From the NCBI GenBank assembly GCA_963761005.1, contig CAVXFK010000020.1, positions 1 to 64,000 on the forward strand: a DNA stretch of 64,000 nt. The letters are read 5' to 3'. Numbering within the stretch: the stretch's first letter is position 1; the number at the start of each line of letters is the position of its first letter. A model generated the notes under the pieces. The model worked only from the letters and a program-made list of their open reading frames with translations. It made no database searches and had not been told where the DNA came from. The position numbers and the translations under genes were made by a program. Below are positions 45,717-55,311 of the stretch, piece after piece. The DNA is from DASWJZ01 sp963761005 (GTDB lineage: Bacteria; Pseudomonadota; Alphaproteobacteria; Rhizobiales; Afifellaceae).

Positions 45717-46457
45717 ATGGCCAACGTGACGCATCCTACTGGTATGATGAGTTACGGGCGACAGAAACGCTCCGACGATATCCGCGAGCGGCTTCTTGAG
45801 CGCATCAAGCGGGGCGACCTCGCGCCCGGCGACCCGCTGCCTTCGGAGCGCGGGCTGATGCAGTTCTATGGCGTCGGCCGCCCCGCCATACGCGAGGCGC
45901 TTCAGAGCCTGCAGCGCATGGGCCTTCTTGAGATTCATCACGGCCGCCGCGCCCGCGTTGCCGCACCGTCGGTCACGAGGATGGTGGACCAGGTCGGGGA
46001 GAGCATGCGGTTGTTCCTCACCAATTCGCCGGCAAGCCTCGAGCAGCTCAAGGAGGCCCGTCTCGTGTTCGAGATAGAGATGGCGCGGATCGCGGCCCGC
46101 AAGCACTCGGCGAGCGACATCATGAGGCTCAGGCGGCTGCTTCAGGCCCAGGCCGAGGCGCAAAACGACCTCGAAAGGTTCGTGGCCTGCGATGGCGACT
46201 TCCATCGCGAGATCGCCGCGATAAGCGGCAACCCCATCTTCACCGCGTTGAGCGAGGCGGTCTTCAAATGGCTTGCCGCCACCTATCGCGGCGCGGTCAG
46301 CGTTCCGGGACTGGAGAAGCTCACCTTAAACGAGCACGCGCAGATTCTCGACGCCATCGCCGCCGGAACGGCGGAGGCCGCGGCGAAGACTATGGCCGAT
46401 CATCTCAATCGTGCGAACGAGCTTTACCGGATTGCGAACTACCGAGCCGCCAGCTGA
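45717..46457 (+). CDS. GntR/FCD family regulator, NanR-like
   Basis: 246 aa. A winged helix-turn-helix (DDIRERLLERIKRGDLAPGDPLPSERGLMQFYGVGRPAIREALQSL) is followed by an all-helical FCD effector domain (VFEIEMARIAARKHS, DFHREIAAISGNP). It resembles NanR and other sugar-acid repressors. It lies just upstream of the aldolase gene and probably controls the operon. A start at 45744 or 45747 would place the CTGGTATGATGAGT motif at its translation start and allow autoregulation. Confidence 0.88.
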   Translation: MANVTHPTGMMSYGRQKRSDDIRERLLERIKRGDLAPGDPLPSERGLMQFYGVGRPAIREALQSLQRMGLLEIHHGRRARVAAPSVTRMVDQVGESMRLFLTNSPASLEQLKEARLVFEIEMARIAARKHSASDIMRLRRLLQAQAEAQNDLERFVACDGDFHREIAAISGNPIFTALSEAVFKWLAATYRGAVSVPGLEKLTLNEHAQILDAIAAGTAEAAAKTMADHLNRANELYRIANYRAAS

Positions 46458-46482
46458 ACGCCACCCAAAAGCCCCCGCGTTC

Positions 46483-46513
46483 TTGATGAAAAAAGCAATC
46501 TGGTATAATCAGT
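46483..46513 (+). promoter_or_regulatory. Promoter with candidate GntR operator before the aldolase gene
   Basis: A consensus TATAAT (46504-46509) has TTGATG 15 bases (or TCTTGA 17 bases) upstream. It is embedded in CTGGTATAATCAGT (46500-46513), which matches CTGGTATGATGAGT at 45739-45752 near the gntR start at 12 of 14 positions. GGTATA is also the hexamer bound by NanR, so both sites may be operators. Confidence 0.5.
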
Positions 46514-46555
46514 CGTGAAAATCCCGGTCAACGGGAAGCGGGAGGGAGGACGCCG

Positions 46556-47392
46556 ATGGCCGCTGCTGGTCTGAAGCAGATGGCGCGTGAGCGCACGGTC
46601 AAAGTTGGCCATTTCATCGTCGAATTCGTCACCCCCGGCATCGGCTATCTGCTCAAGAACGCCGGCTGCGATTTCGTGCTCTTCGACACCGAGCACTCGG
46701 GCTTCCACAACGAGACGATCAAGACGGCACTCCGCTATTTCGAAGCCGCCTCGGTTCCCGCCATCGTACGTGTGCCATCGAAGGAATATCACCACATCGC
46801 CCGCGCGCTCGACATGGGTGCCGAGGGAATCATGGTGCCGATGGTGAACGACGCAGAGGAAGCGCGCGCGCTCCTCGACTGCATGAAGTACACGCCGGAG
46901 GGAAAGCGCGGCGTGGCACTCGGCGTAGCGCACGACCACTACACAGGCGGCGCCGTTCTCGACAAACTCGCCGCCGCGAACGCCCGCTCCACGCTTTTCG
47001 CGCAGATCGAGACGGCAGCCGGCGTCGAGAATGCAGAGGCGATCGCAGCCGTCGATGGCGTCGACTGCCTCTGGATCGGGCACTTCGACCTGTCGTGCTC
47101 GCTCGGTATCCCCGGCCAGTTCGACCATCCGAAGTTCAAGGACGCGATCCGCAGCACCTACGCGGCCTGTCGCAAGCACAACAAGGCCTACGGCCGGCTG
47201 GTTCCGGACGTTGCCTCCGGAGTGGACCTCTTCGGACAGGGCTTCGATTTCATCTGCTACTCCGGCGACGTCTGGACGTTCCAGGCGGCGCTGACGGCTG
47301 GAGTCGGCGGCATTCGGAAGGCCTCCAAAGGCAAGGCTGGGGCGAAGGTGCGCAAAGCGGGTCCCGCCAAGAAGACGGCGAAGAGGCGTTAG
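46556..47392 (+). CDS. HpcH/HpaI family class II aldolase
   Basis: 278 aa metal-dependent pyruvate aldolase of the 2-keto-3-deoxy sugar acid type. Motifs: VLFDTEHSGFHNETIK, VRVPSKEYHHIARALDMGAEGIMVPMV (metal and pyruvate site), QIETAAGVENAEAIAAVDGVD and WIGHFDLSCSLGIPGQF. The last 20 residues form a Lys/Ala-rich tail (KGKAGAKVRKAGPAKKTAKRR in the final residues), unusual for the family. It would cleave a 2-oxo-3-deoxy acid to pyruvate and an aldehyde. First enzyme gene of the operon; a GGGAGG site precedes the ATG. Confidence 0.88.
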   Translation: MAAAGLKQMARERTVKVGHFIVEFVTPGIGYLLKNAGCDFVLFDTEHSGFHNETIKTALRYFEAASVPAIVRVPSKEYHHIARALDMGAEGIMVPMVNDAEEARALLDCMKYTPEGKRGVALGVAHDHYTGGAVLDKLAAANARSTLFAQIETAAGVENAEAIAAVDGVDCLWIGHFDLSCSLGIPGQFDHPKFKDAIRSTYAACRKHNKAYGRLVPDVASGVDLFGQGFDFICYSGDVWTFQAALTAGVGGIRKASKGKAGAKVRKAGPAKKTAKRR

Positions 47393-47402
47393 GAGGCGGA
47401 AG

Positions 47403-48452
47403 ATGGACCGTTTTCGCATCGCGCTCTCGGGAGACTTTCGGAAAGCCGACGGCAGCCCAACCTTCCCGAGCTTCGACCTGACGCCCATCATGCAAGATCC
47501 GAAGGTCGAGGTGCGCTGGGTCGATCCGGTCGACGGCATCATGCCTGCGAAGGGCCTCGAGGACTGCGACGCGCTGATCCTGCTAGCACCGCGCATGGAT
47601 CAGAAGTCCTTTCCGGGCGGCGGCCGGCTCGCCGCCGTGGCCCGCTTCGGCGTCGGCTACGACAACGTCGACATCCCGGCCTGCAACGAGAACGGCGTCG
47701 CGGCGATCATCACGCCTGACGGCATCCGCCGCCCCGTTGCGGTCTCGGTCGTGACATATGTTCTTGCGCTGTCGCAGAAGCTCTTGATCAAGGACCGCCT
47801 CTGCCGCGAGGGGCCCTCCGGCTGGGCGAAGCGCGTCAACTTCATGGGCGAGGGCCTGATCGGCAAGACGCTCGGCCAGCTCGGCATGGGAAACATCGGC
47901 GCCGAGGTCTTCCGCATGGCAGCGCCGTTCGGCATGCGCTTCATTGCGCATGACCCTTACGTCGACGCAGCGGCAGCACGCAAGCTTGGCGTCGAGCTCG
48001 TCTCCGCCGAGGAACTCTTCAAGCAGTCCGACTTCCTTTCGGTGAGTGTGCCGCTCTCCGATGCGACGCACCACTTCGTCAACGCCGAGCGGCTGAAGAT
48101 GATGAAGCCCACCGCCTATCTCATCAACACGGCGCGCGGCCCCGTCGTCGATCAGAAGGCGCTTCACAAGGCGCTCGTTGACGGCACCATCGCCGGAGCG
48201 GGGCTCGATGTCTTCGAGGTTGAGCCGGCGCCAGCGGACGCACCGATCTTCAAGCTCGACAACGTCATCGTCTCGCCGCACTCGCTCTGCTGGACCGACC
48301 AATGTTTTGCTGGAAACGGCGCCGCAGACATCGCCGCCGTGCTTGAGATCATGCACGGCCGACAGCCGCGCGGCGTGATCAACAAGGAAGTCTTCGAAAA
48401 CGCAAAGTGGAAGCGTCGCCTGGCCGATCTCGGCGCCCGCTTCGCTGCGTGA
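47403..48452 (+). CDS. D-isomer-specific 2-hydroxyacid dehydrogenase
   Basis: 349 aa NAD(P)-dependent enzyme. The nucleotide loop GMGNIG, and the catalytic Arg in NTARGPVVD, Glu in GLDVFEVEPAP and His in VSPHSLCWT, are all present. It would interconvert a 2-oxoacid and D-2-hydroxyacid, such as a glycolate- or glycerate-type intermediate of the sugar-acid route. It follows the aldolase gene by 10 bases and is therefore part of the same operon. Confidence 0.9.
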   Translation: MDRFRIALSGDFRKADGSPTFPSFDLTPIMQDPKVEVRWVDPVDGIMPAKGLEDCDALILLAPRMDQKSFPGGGRLAAVARFGVGYDNVDIPACNENGVAAIITPDGIRRPVAVSVVTYVLALSQKLLIKDRLCREGPSGWAKRVNFMGEGLIGKTLGQLGMGNIGAEVFRMAAPFGMRFIAHDPYVDAAAARKLGVELVSAEELFKQSDFLSVSVPLSDATHHFVNAERLKMMKPTAYLINTARGPVVDQKALHKALVDGTIAGAGLDVFEVEPAPADAPIFKLDNVIVSPHSLCWTDQCFAGNGAADIAAVLEIMHGRQPRGVINKEVFENAKWKRRLADLGARFAA

Positions 48453-48551
48453 GGAGGGTCGAAACTCAAGCGAAGAACACGCGCCCGCGGGAAACCGTCT
48501 CTCGCGGCTCACGACAAGAAAACCAGTGGGCGTGTGAAAAGGGAGGAAGCA

Positions 48552-50211
48552 ATGAACGAACGCGAACGTCGTGATTTCGAAACAGGCCTCGCCGCCGAGG
48601 TCGATGCTTGGCTGAGGGGCGAGCCGACACGCCGTGACTTCATCAAGAAGTTCGGCCAGGCGGCCGGCATGCTTGCATTGTCGGGCGGCGCCCTTCCGGC
48701 GCTGACGCAGTTTGCTCTGGCGCAGGCGGCGGTCGACCTTGCTGATGCCTCGACCCCACTCGGCAAGGCGCAGGCCGCCGCAATAAAGGCATCGACTGAC
48801 GGTCCGGCCGACGGCTCCGCCTACCGCGCCGCGCAGGCCGCGAAGCAATACGCTGGGGTTACCATCAACATGACCTACGAGTCAGGCCTGCAGGCCCTCG
48901 ACCCGCGCAACTTCTCAGGTCCTGTGTGGGAGCAGCTCACCGGCATCAAATCAAACGTCGTCGAGCTCTCGCATCCGGACCAGTTTTCCAAGCCGGTCGC
49001 TGAGCACATTGCGGCATCGGGCGCCTATGACGTGCTCGACATCGAGCCGGCGTGGACCCCCTCGCTCGCTGACGGCGGTGTGATCGCGCCGCTTGACGAC
49101 TACTTCGCAAAGTACATGAACATGGCGGATCTCGACGACTACCATCCGCTTTACAAGGCGTTGCCGACCTACAAAGGCAAAACTTGGGGCTTCTTCGACG
49201 ATGGCGACATGTTCGCCCTCTACTACCGCACGGACGTCTTCGGGGATCAGAAGCTGAAAGACGCTTACCAGGCGAAGTTCAACAAACCGCTGGAAGTGCC
49301 GAAGACCTGGGAGGATTACGCGCAGGTCGCCCAGTTCATCACCGACAACATGGCGCCCAACGTTTATGGCGCCGGCCATTTCCGCAAAGCCGGCAGCCCC
49401 GGCAACCAGTACCGACTTCCTGCAGCAGTATCGCGCGAACGGCGGCGTCTTCTTCGATGACGCCATGAAGGCGCAACTCGCCTCGGACGCCGGCGTCAAG
49501 ACGCTGCAGAACATGATCGCCGCGAACAACGCTTCGATCCCCGGCAACAACGAGCTCGACGCCGTCGCGCTCTGGGCTGCCTGGCTGCAGGGCAAGGTGG
49601 CCATGATCTACTCCTGGCCGCCGACCGGGCGTATGACCGCCGGCTATTCGCAGAGTGACAAGGCGATCAACTTCATCCCGCAATCAACGATCGCCGACAA
49701 GGTTGGATACGCGATCGTTCCGGGCGGCCATCCGGAGCACGCGACCGGATATTGCAAGGCGCTTTCGTCGGATTCGGCCAACGCCGAAGCCGCGTACCTC
49801 TTCATGCAATGGGCGTGCTCACCGCCGGTGTCGCTCGCGCGCTGCATGCTGCCTTACTCGCTGCGCGATCCCTACCGCCTGTCGCACTTCAGGTCGGACC
49901 TTTACGGCGCGCTCTTCCCGACCGCGAAGGACTATCTGCGCAACCTGAACAACTCTGCGAATGTCGGTCTCCTCGACATGATCATGCCGGGCTGGCAGGA
50001 CTACGCACTGTCGCTCGACCGGATGTGCTCGGCGGTCTGGGCAGGCACCGATCCGAAGGAAGCGCTGACGACGGCCGCCGCCGAATGGGACGCCACAACG
50101 GAGAATCTCGGCGTCAATTCGCAGAAGGCGTTCTTCGCGGAATACAAGAAACTGCCCGGCTCCTCGGCCGACCATACGGTCGAATCGATGGGCATGGCAG
50201 TCACCCTCTAG
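48552..50211 (+). pseudogene. Sugar ABC transporter substrate-binding protein, one frame change
   Basis: The ATG at 48552 has a GGGAGG site just upstream. The N-terminus carries a twin-arginine signal (TRRDFIKKFGQAAGMLALSGG). A family-1 extracellular solute-binding fold follows (SYDVLDIEPAWTPSLADGG-like region, TWGFFDDGDMFALYYRTDVFG). Near 49420 the frame shifts by +1 (after GSPGNQY, before DFLQQYRANGG) and continues to 50211 with WLQGKVAMIYSWPPTGR and GYAIVPGGHP. One extra C in TACCGAC explains it. Since the transporter genes downstream are intact, a sequencing indel is plausible. It would export folded and bind the operon's sugar or lactone. Confidence 0.85.
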
Positions 50212-50221
50212 GCTCGGCTCC

Positions 50222-50249
50222 GCAGGCGGCCCTTCTTAGATCCGCCTGC
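50222..50249 (+). other. Hairpin between substrate-binding and permease genes
   Basis: GCAGGCGG and CCGCCTGC form a perfect 8-bp stem with a 12-base loop, 11 bases after the binding-protein stop. Such stems in ABC operons usually stabilise the upstream message or attenuate the downstream genes, giving excess binding protein. No T-run follows, so full termination is unlikely. Confidence 0.55.
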
Positions 50250-50349
50250 CCTCGCAGCTCTTGTCCGGCCGTCGACGCACCTTGCGCCGGCGGCTGGCCC
50301 GTCAAACAAAGAAGCAGAAGTAAGTGGTAAGGAAGAGATTGCTAGCCGC

Positions 50350-51288
50350 ATGTCGGAGAGCGCCACGATGAGCACGCCGCTCGCGCCCGCCGCGCGACGA
50401 AGAGTGCCGTCCTCAAAGAAAAGCGATTGGCGTTTCAAGTGGCTGCTGGTCGCGCCTGCAGCGCTGCTGATTCTTGCGATCTCGATCTATCCCCTGCTGT
50501 TTTCGCTGTGGGTGCTGTTCGTCAACTACGACTTCCAGATCCCCGGCCATGCGTTCGTCGGCCTGAAGAACTTCCGGCAGGTGATCGCCGATCCAGTCGC
50601 CGTTCATTCGATCGGCGTAACCGCCGGACTGACCGTCGCCAACGTGTTGACCGAGTTCCTGCTAGGCCTCGCGCTGGCCCTCGTGCTCGTCAAGACGTTT
50701 AGCGGCCGCGGCATCATCATTTCGATCCTGATCGTACCGCTGTTCATCAGCCCGGTGATCGTGGGTCAGGCTTGGGCACTCTTGTTGCAGCGGCCGTTCG
50801 GTCCCACGAACTATCTGCTCGGCTTCCTCGTGGGTCACGATGTGACGATCGGTTGGCTAACGGAGAAGCCCTGGAATTACTTGGCGCTCGTCCTCGCGGA
50901 CGTCTGGCAGTGGACACCGTTCATGTTCGTCATCCTGCTCGCCGGGCTGACCTCCATTCCGCCCCATGTTTACGAGGCGGCGGAACTCGACGGCGTCGGC
51001 GCCTGGAATACCTTCTGGTACATCACCGTCCCCTATCTCGCGCCGATGATGCTCTTAGCCGTCACCTTCCGCCTGCTCGATGCGATCAAGCTGTTCGACA
51101 CGATCTTCATCATGACCGCCGGCGGACCGGGGACGCAGACCTACACGGCTTCGTTCTATCTCTACGTTCTCGGCTTCACGCAATTCCATCTGTCGCGCGC
51201 CACCGCCGGAGCGTGGATATTTCTCATCCTCACGCTGCTGGTCGTCCAGGTTCTGGTGCGCCGATTGCTTCGGCCGGAGGCGCGATGA
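50350..51288 (+). CDS. Sugar ABC transporter permease, first subunit
   Basis: 312 aa, six transmembrane helices starting with WLLVAPAALLILAISIYPLLFSLW. The coupling-loop EAA motif is EAAELDGVGAWNTFWYITVPYLAP. It is a CUT1-family (MalF-like) permease. Its stop overlaps the next permease start (ATGA). An ATG at 50368 is an alternative start. Confidence 0.93.
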   Translation: MSESATMSTPLAPAARRRVPSSKKSDWRFKWLLVAPAALLILAISIYPLLFSLWVLFVNYDFQIPGHAFVGLKNFRQVIADPVAVHSIGVTAGLTVANVLTEFLLGLALALVLVKTFSGRGIIISILIVPLFISPVIVGQAWALLLQRPFGPTNYLLGFLVGHDVTIGWLTEKPWNYLALVLADVWQWTPFMFVILLAGLTSIPPHVYEAAELDGVGAWNTFWYITVPYLAPMMLLAVTFRLLDAIKLFDTIFIMTAGGPGTQTYTASFYLYVLGFTQFHLSRATAGAWIFLILTLLVVQVLVRRLLRPEAR

Positions 51289-52136
51289 CAGCTGTCGAAG
51301 CCTCCCGGAGACGCCGAAGACGGATGCGTTTTCCGATCGGGCGGATCGTGTTCCTCGCCATCTACCTGATCTTCGTGCTTGGGCCGCTCTACTGGGTCTT
51401 CATCACGTCGATCAAACCGAGCGACGACTATCTCGCGGTGCCGCCGGTCTGGTTCCCCGCCGCGCCGACGATGGTGCACTACACGGCCGCGCTTTTCGCC
51501 TATCGCGGCCTCGACGGGCTCATCAACAGCCTCATCATTTCGATCTCGGCGACCGCTCTGTCCTGCTTTTTCGGCTCGCTCATGGCCTATAGCCTCGCGC
51601 GATTCAACACGGGCGGACAGCACCTCTCGTTCTGGGTGCTGTCGCAGCGCTTCCTGCCGCCGATCGCGATTATTCTGCCGCTCTTCTTGAACTATCGGTT
51701 GCTCGGTCTGCAGGACACGCATATCGGGTTGATCATCGCCTATACCGTGTTCACGCTGCCGGTGACGGTGTGGATGATGTTCGCCTATTTCCGCCAGATG
51801 CCGCGTTCACTCGAGGAGGCGGCGCTGGTTGACGGCTGTACGCGCTGGCGCGCGTTCTGGAGCGTCGCCGTTCCGCTTGCCGCGCCCGGAATTGTCGCTG
51901 CGGCGGTGTTCGCCTTCATCGCCTGCTGGACAGAGTTCTTCTTCGCCCTGATCCTCACAAGCCGCAACGCTTTCACGCTTCCGACCGTGTTCCGCGCCTT
52001 CCTCGGATTCCAGGGCGCTCAGTACGGCGAGGCCAGCGCCTTGGCGATCGTCTCGCTGGTGCCCTCCATCGTGCTCGGAGTCCTTGCGCAGAGGCACCTG
52101 GTTCGCGGCCTGACGCTCGGCGCGGTACGTGGCTGA
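51285..52136 (+). CDS. Sugar ABC transporter permease, second subunit
   Basis: 283 aa MalG-like permease. Six helices; the opening IVFLAIYLIFVLGPLYWVFITSIKPSDDY and the EAA loop LEEAALVDGCTRWRAFWSVAVPLAAPG are typical. The ATG overlaps the preceding stop by 4 bases, and the ABC ATPase gene follows 5 bases after its stop. A longer frame starting at 50772 is a shadow of the first permease. Confidence 0.93.
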   Translation: MTAVEASRRRRRRMRFPIGRIVFLAIYLIFVLGPLYWVFITSIKPSDDYLAVPPVWFPAAPTMVHYTAALFAYRGLDGLINSLIISISATALSCFFGSLMAYSLARFNTGGQHLSFWVLSQRFLPPIAIILPLFLNYRLLGLQDTHIGLIIAYTVFTLPVTVWMMFAYFRQMPRSLEEAALVDGCTRWRAFWSVAVPLAAPGIVAAAVFAFIACWTEFFFALILTSRNAFTLPTVFRAFLGFQGAQYGEASALAIVSLVPSIVLGVLAQRHLVRGLTLGAVRG

Positions 52137-52141
52137 AGGCG

Positions 52142-53257
52142 ATGGCAGAAGTAAGAATCACCGGACTGCACAAGCGCTACGCAGGCGGCGTGCATGCGGT
52201 TCGCGGCGTCGATCTTGAGATTCCCGACGGCCAGTTCACGGTTCTCGTCGGGCCGTCGGGCTGCGGAAAGAGCACGCTCCTCAGAACCCTCGCCGGACTT
52301 GAGGACGCGGACGACGGCACGATCGAGATCGGCGGCGAGGTGGTGAACGACATGCGCCCGCGCGACCGCGATGTGGCGATGGTGTTTCAGGACTACGCGC
52401 TCTATCCGCACATGACAGTCCGCAGCAACATCGGCTTCGGGCTGAGGGCGCGGAAGCTTCTCAAGACGGAAATCGATGCACGCGTCAAAGCCGCGACAGA
52501 GATGCTCGGCATTACCGCGCTGCTCGATCGTTACCCCCGGCATCTTTCAGGTGGTCAGCGGCAGCGCGTCGCCATCGGCCGCGCGATCGTTCGCAAGCCG
52601 AAGCTCTTTCTGTTCGACGAGCCGCTCTCCAATCTCGACGCGCAGCTCCGCGACGAGATGCGCGTCGAGATCAAGCGTCTGCACCAGGAGATCTCGACCA
52701 CCATGATCTACGTCACGCACGACCAGATCGAGGCGATGACGCTCGCCGATCGCATCGTGCTGATGCGCGATGGCGAAGTTGAGCAGCAGGGCGCTCCGCT
52801 TGATCTCTTCGAACGCCCCGCCACGCGCTTTGTCGCGGGCTTCCTGGGCTCGCCGCGGATGAACTTCATACCCTGCCGACTCGCGGGCGATGCCAAAACG
52901 GGCCGCATCGAGTTCGGCGACGGCCGTTCGCTGCCCGTGCCGAGCGCGCAATCCGAGTTCCTTTCCAAGCTGGGACAGAAAGACCTGATCTTTGGCGTCC
53001 GGCCGGAACACATGACGCGTCTTGACGGAGCGACGCTGCGTCCAGGCCAGGCCCGGCTGACGGCGACGATCGACCTTGTGCAGCCGACGGGAACGCGGAC
53101 CTTCGCGCAATTCAAGCTCGGTGGAGTGGAGGCCACCGTCGAGCTGCCCTCGCATGCGGTCGAGAAGCCGGGCACCAGTGTCGAGCTTCTGGTCGATATG
53201 CCGCGTGCGATCTTCATCGACCCGAGCACCGACCGGGTGCTCCGTCCCGCTGCCTGA
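52142..53257 (+). CDS. Sugar ABC transporter ATP-binding protein (UgpC/MalK type)
   Basis: 371 aa. Walker A GPSGCGKST at 38-46, Q-loop VFQDYALYPHMT, signature LSGGQRQRVAIGRA, Walker B LFLFDEPLSNLD and switch His in YVTHDQIEAMTLAD. The C-terminal TOBE/OB regulatory domain (about 240-371, FGVRPEHM) is typical of CUT1 ATPases. It energises the importer encoded just upstream and might also serve the second importer at 59-62 kb, which has no ATPase gene in view. Confidence 0.94.
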   Translation: MAEVRITGLHKRYAGGVHAVRGVDLEIPDGQFTVLVGPSGCGKSTLLRTLAGLEDADDGTIEIGGEVVNDMRPRDRDVAMVFQDYALYPHMTVRSNIGFGLRARKLLKTEIDARVKAATEMLGITALLDRYPRHLSGGQRQRVAIGRAIVRKPKLFLFDEPLSNLDAQLRDEMRVEIKRLHQEISTTMIYVTHDQIEAMTLADRIVLMRDGEVEQQGAPLDLFERPATRFVAGFLGSPRMNFIPCRLAGDAKTGRIEFGDGRSLPVPSAQSEFLSKLGQKDLIFGVRPEHMTRLDGATLRPGQARLTATIDLVQPTGTRTFAQFKLGGVEATVELPSHAVEKPGTSVELLVDMPRAIFIDPSTDRVLRPAA

Positions 53258-53289
53258 CCCGAGATGTCGTCCGCCACAAGGATCCCGCG

Positions 53290-55278
53290 ATGAAATCATC
53301 TCGCCAAGTGAAGCTCTTCGGTACCGAGGAACCGGTTGGCGAAATGACGATGCTTTCGTGCGGCGCGCTCGAGGCGGCGCTCGACGCAGGCAACCTTCGC
53401 TACATCAAGATCGGCGGAAAGGAAGCACTCCGCGCCATCGCCTTCCTGTCGCGCGACCGCAATTGGGGTACGTACAGCCCCGAAATCTCGAACCTCGAAA
53501 TAGAGCAGAGCGCCGACCGCTTCATCGTGACCTACGACGCCGTCTGCAAGGACGACAGCCAGGCCTTTCGCTACGTCGCGCGAATCGAGGGGAGCTCAGA
53601 CGGATCGCTCTCCTTCGCCGCCGAGGGCGAGGCGCTCACCGACTTCATCACTAACCGAACCGGCTTCGTCGTTCTCCACCCGCTTGACGGCGTAGTCGGC
53701 GCACCGCTCTCCGTCGAGCACACCGACGGCCGCGTCGAAAGATCGACGTTTCCCGATCTTGTCGATCCAGCCTGCCCCTTCCTCGACATCCGCGCCCTCA
53801 CCCACGAGGTAAGCGCCGGACTGAAGGTGGTCTGCCGCATGGAGGGCGACACGTTCGAGATGGAGGACCATCGCAACTGGATGGACGCCTCCTACAAGAC
53901 CTATGTGCGGCCGCTCGCGCTGCCGTGGCCATACACACTGATAGCCGGCGAGAAGCTCTTGCAACGCGTCAGCCTGAAGGTCGAAGGGGCCCTGCCGGCG
54001 CCGGCGAAAGGCGGTACCGCCGAAGCGCCGGTCGCCGTTAAGATCGGCGCTGCAGCAGGGCATGCGATTCCACGGCTTGGACTCGCGGCGCCGGCCGAAA
54101 GCACGGCGGCAGCGATCGGTCATGCTGCACTTGTCAAGAAGGCGTGCCCATCATTCCTCGTCTGCCACTTCGATCCACGCAACGGCGACGACGCGTCGAC
54201 GATGCGCGGCTTCGCCGAGCTAGGCGCCAAGACCGGCACCGATCTGGTGCTCGAAGCGGTCGTTCCGTGCGTCGACGACGGCGGCAAGCCAACGGACGAG
54301 CTGGAGATCATGCGGCGAGACATCGCTGCAATCCGGTCCGCCACAGCGGAGGGTGGCGTGCGCTTCTCCCGCGTCGCAGTGTCGCCGGCCTGTGATCTCA
54401 AGAGCACTCTCCCCGGCTCCGTGTTCCCGAAAGCCCCCGGCTGGGCGGAGCTCATGGCGGCTACGCGCGCGGCCTTTCCGAAAGTGCCCGTCGGCGGCGG
54501 CATGTTCTCTTACTTCACCGAGCTCAACCGGAAGCGTCCTCCCGCTGATCTGCTCGATTTCATCTGTCATACTGGCCTTCCCATCGTGCATGCCGGCGAC
54601 GACGTCTCGATGACCGAGACGCTCGAGGCAACGCCGTCGATCTTCCGCTCGGTCAGGGCCTTCGGCGGCGGCAGGCCCTACTGGGTCTTCCCGACCGCGA
54701 TCTCCATGCGGGCGAATCCCTACGGTGCCGGCCCAGCGCCAAATCCGAAGAATGTTCGCCAGGCGATGAACGCCGTCGACCCGCGCGAACGCGGACTGAT
54801 TGGTGCAGCCTGGTATCAGGGGTTTCTGGCACGGGCAGCCGCCGCAGGCGTCGATGCCGTCACTCTCGCAGCCGCTGGCGGGCCCTCAAGTATCGTCTAC
54901 GAGAAACAGCCCTATGCGCAGCCGTGGTTCGACGATGCGAAAGCGCCGGTCTATCCGCACTATCACGTCATCGCCGGGCACGCCGCGCTCGACGGCACGT
55001 TGCATGCGACCACGAGCTCGAACGCGAGAGCGATTCAGGCGTTGGCCGTCGCTGAAAACGGCGGGTTCAATCTCCGGCTCGCTAACCTGACGGGTGTCGA
55101 GCAGGTCGTCGAGGTCGACGGCGCGACGAAAAGCGGTCGCGCGTTGATGCTCGACGAGACAACCTTCGAGGCTGCTTGCCGCGATCCTGACTGGCGGAGT
55201 TCTGCAGCACGCGTCGAGGTCAGCGCCGAAGCGCTGACGCTCAAGCCCTATGCCGTCGCCGAGGTCCGGTTCGGCTAG
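53290..55278 (+). CDS. D-apionolactonase-like lactone hydrolase
   Basis: 662 aa. The N-terminal segment VKLFGTEEPVGEMTMLSCGALEAAL with LRYIKIGGKEALRAIAFLSRDRNWGTYSPEI, and the block MEDHRNWMDASYKTYVRPLALPWPY, agree with what I recall of ApnL, the enzyme that opens D-apionolactone to D-apionate. A central TIM-barrel-like region (SRVAVSPACDLKSTLPGS, FSYFTELNRKRPP, PIVHAGDDVSM) and a beta-rich C-terminal domain follow. It has no signal peptide. The link to apiose use is by family memory only; another branched aldonolactone is possible. It follows the ATPase gene by 32 bases. Confidence 0.7.
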   Translation: MKSSRQVKLFGTEEPVGEMTMLSCGALEAALDAGNLRYIKIGGKEALRAIAFLSRDRNWGTYSPEISNLEIEQSADRFIVTYDAVCKDDSQAFRYVARIEGSSDGSLSFAAEGEALTDFITNRTGFVVLHPLDGVVGAPLSVEHTDGRVERSTFPDLVDPACPFLDIRALTHEVSAGLKVVCRMEGDTFEMEDHRNWMDASYKTYVRPLALPWPYTLIAGEKLLQRVSLKVEGALPAPAKGGTAEAPVAVKIGAAAGHAIPRLGLAAPAESTAAAIGHAALVKKACPSFLVCHFDPRNGDDASTMRGFAELGAKTGTDLVLEAVVPCVDDGGKPTDELEIMRRDIAAIRSATAEGGVRFSRVAVSPACDLKSTLPGSVFPKAPGWAELMAATRAAFPKVPVGGGMFSYFTELNRKRPPADLLDFICHTGLPIVHAGDDVSMTETLEATPSIFRSVRAFGGGRPYWVFPTAISMRANPYGAGPAPNPKNVRQAMNAVDPRERGLIGAAWYQGFLARAAAAGVDAVTLAAAGGPSSIVYEKQPYAQPWFDDAKAPVYPHYHVIAGHAALDGTLHATTSSNARAIQALAVAENGGFNLRLANLTGVEQVVEVDGATKSGRALMLDETTFEAACRDPDWRSSAARVEVSAEALTLKPYAVAEVRFG

Positions 55279-55311
55279 AGGGTAGACTCTTGCAACAAGC
55301 CGGAGACGAGG

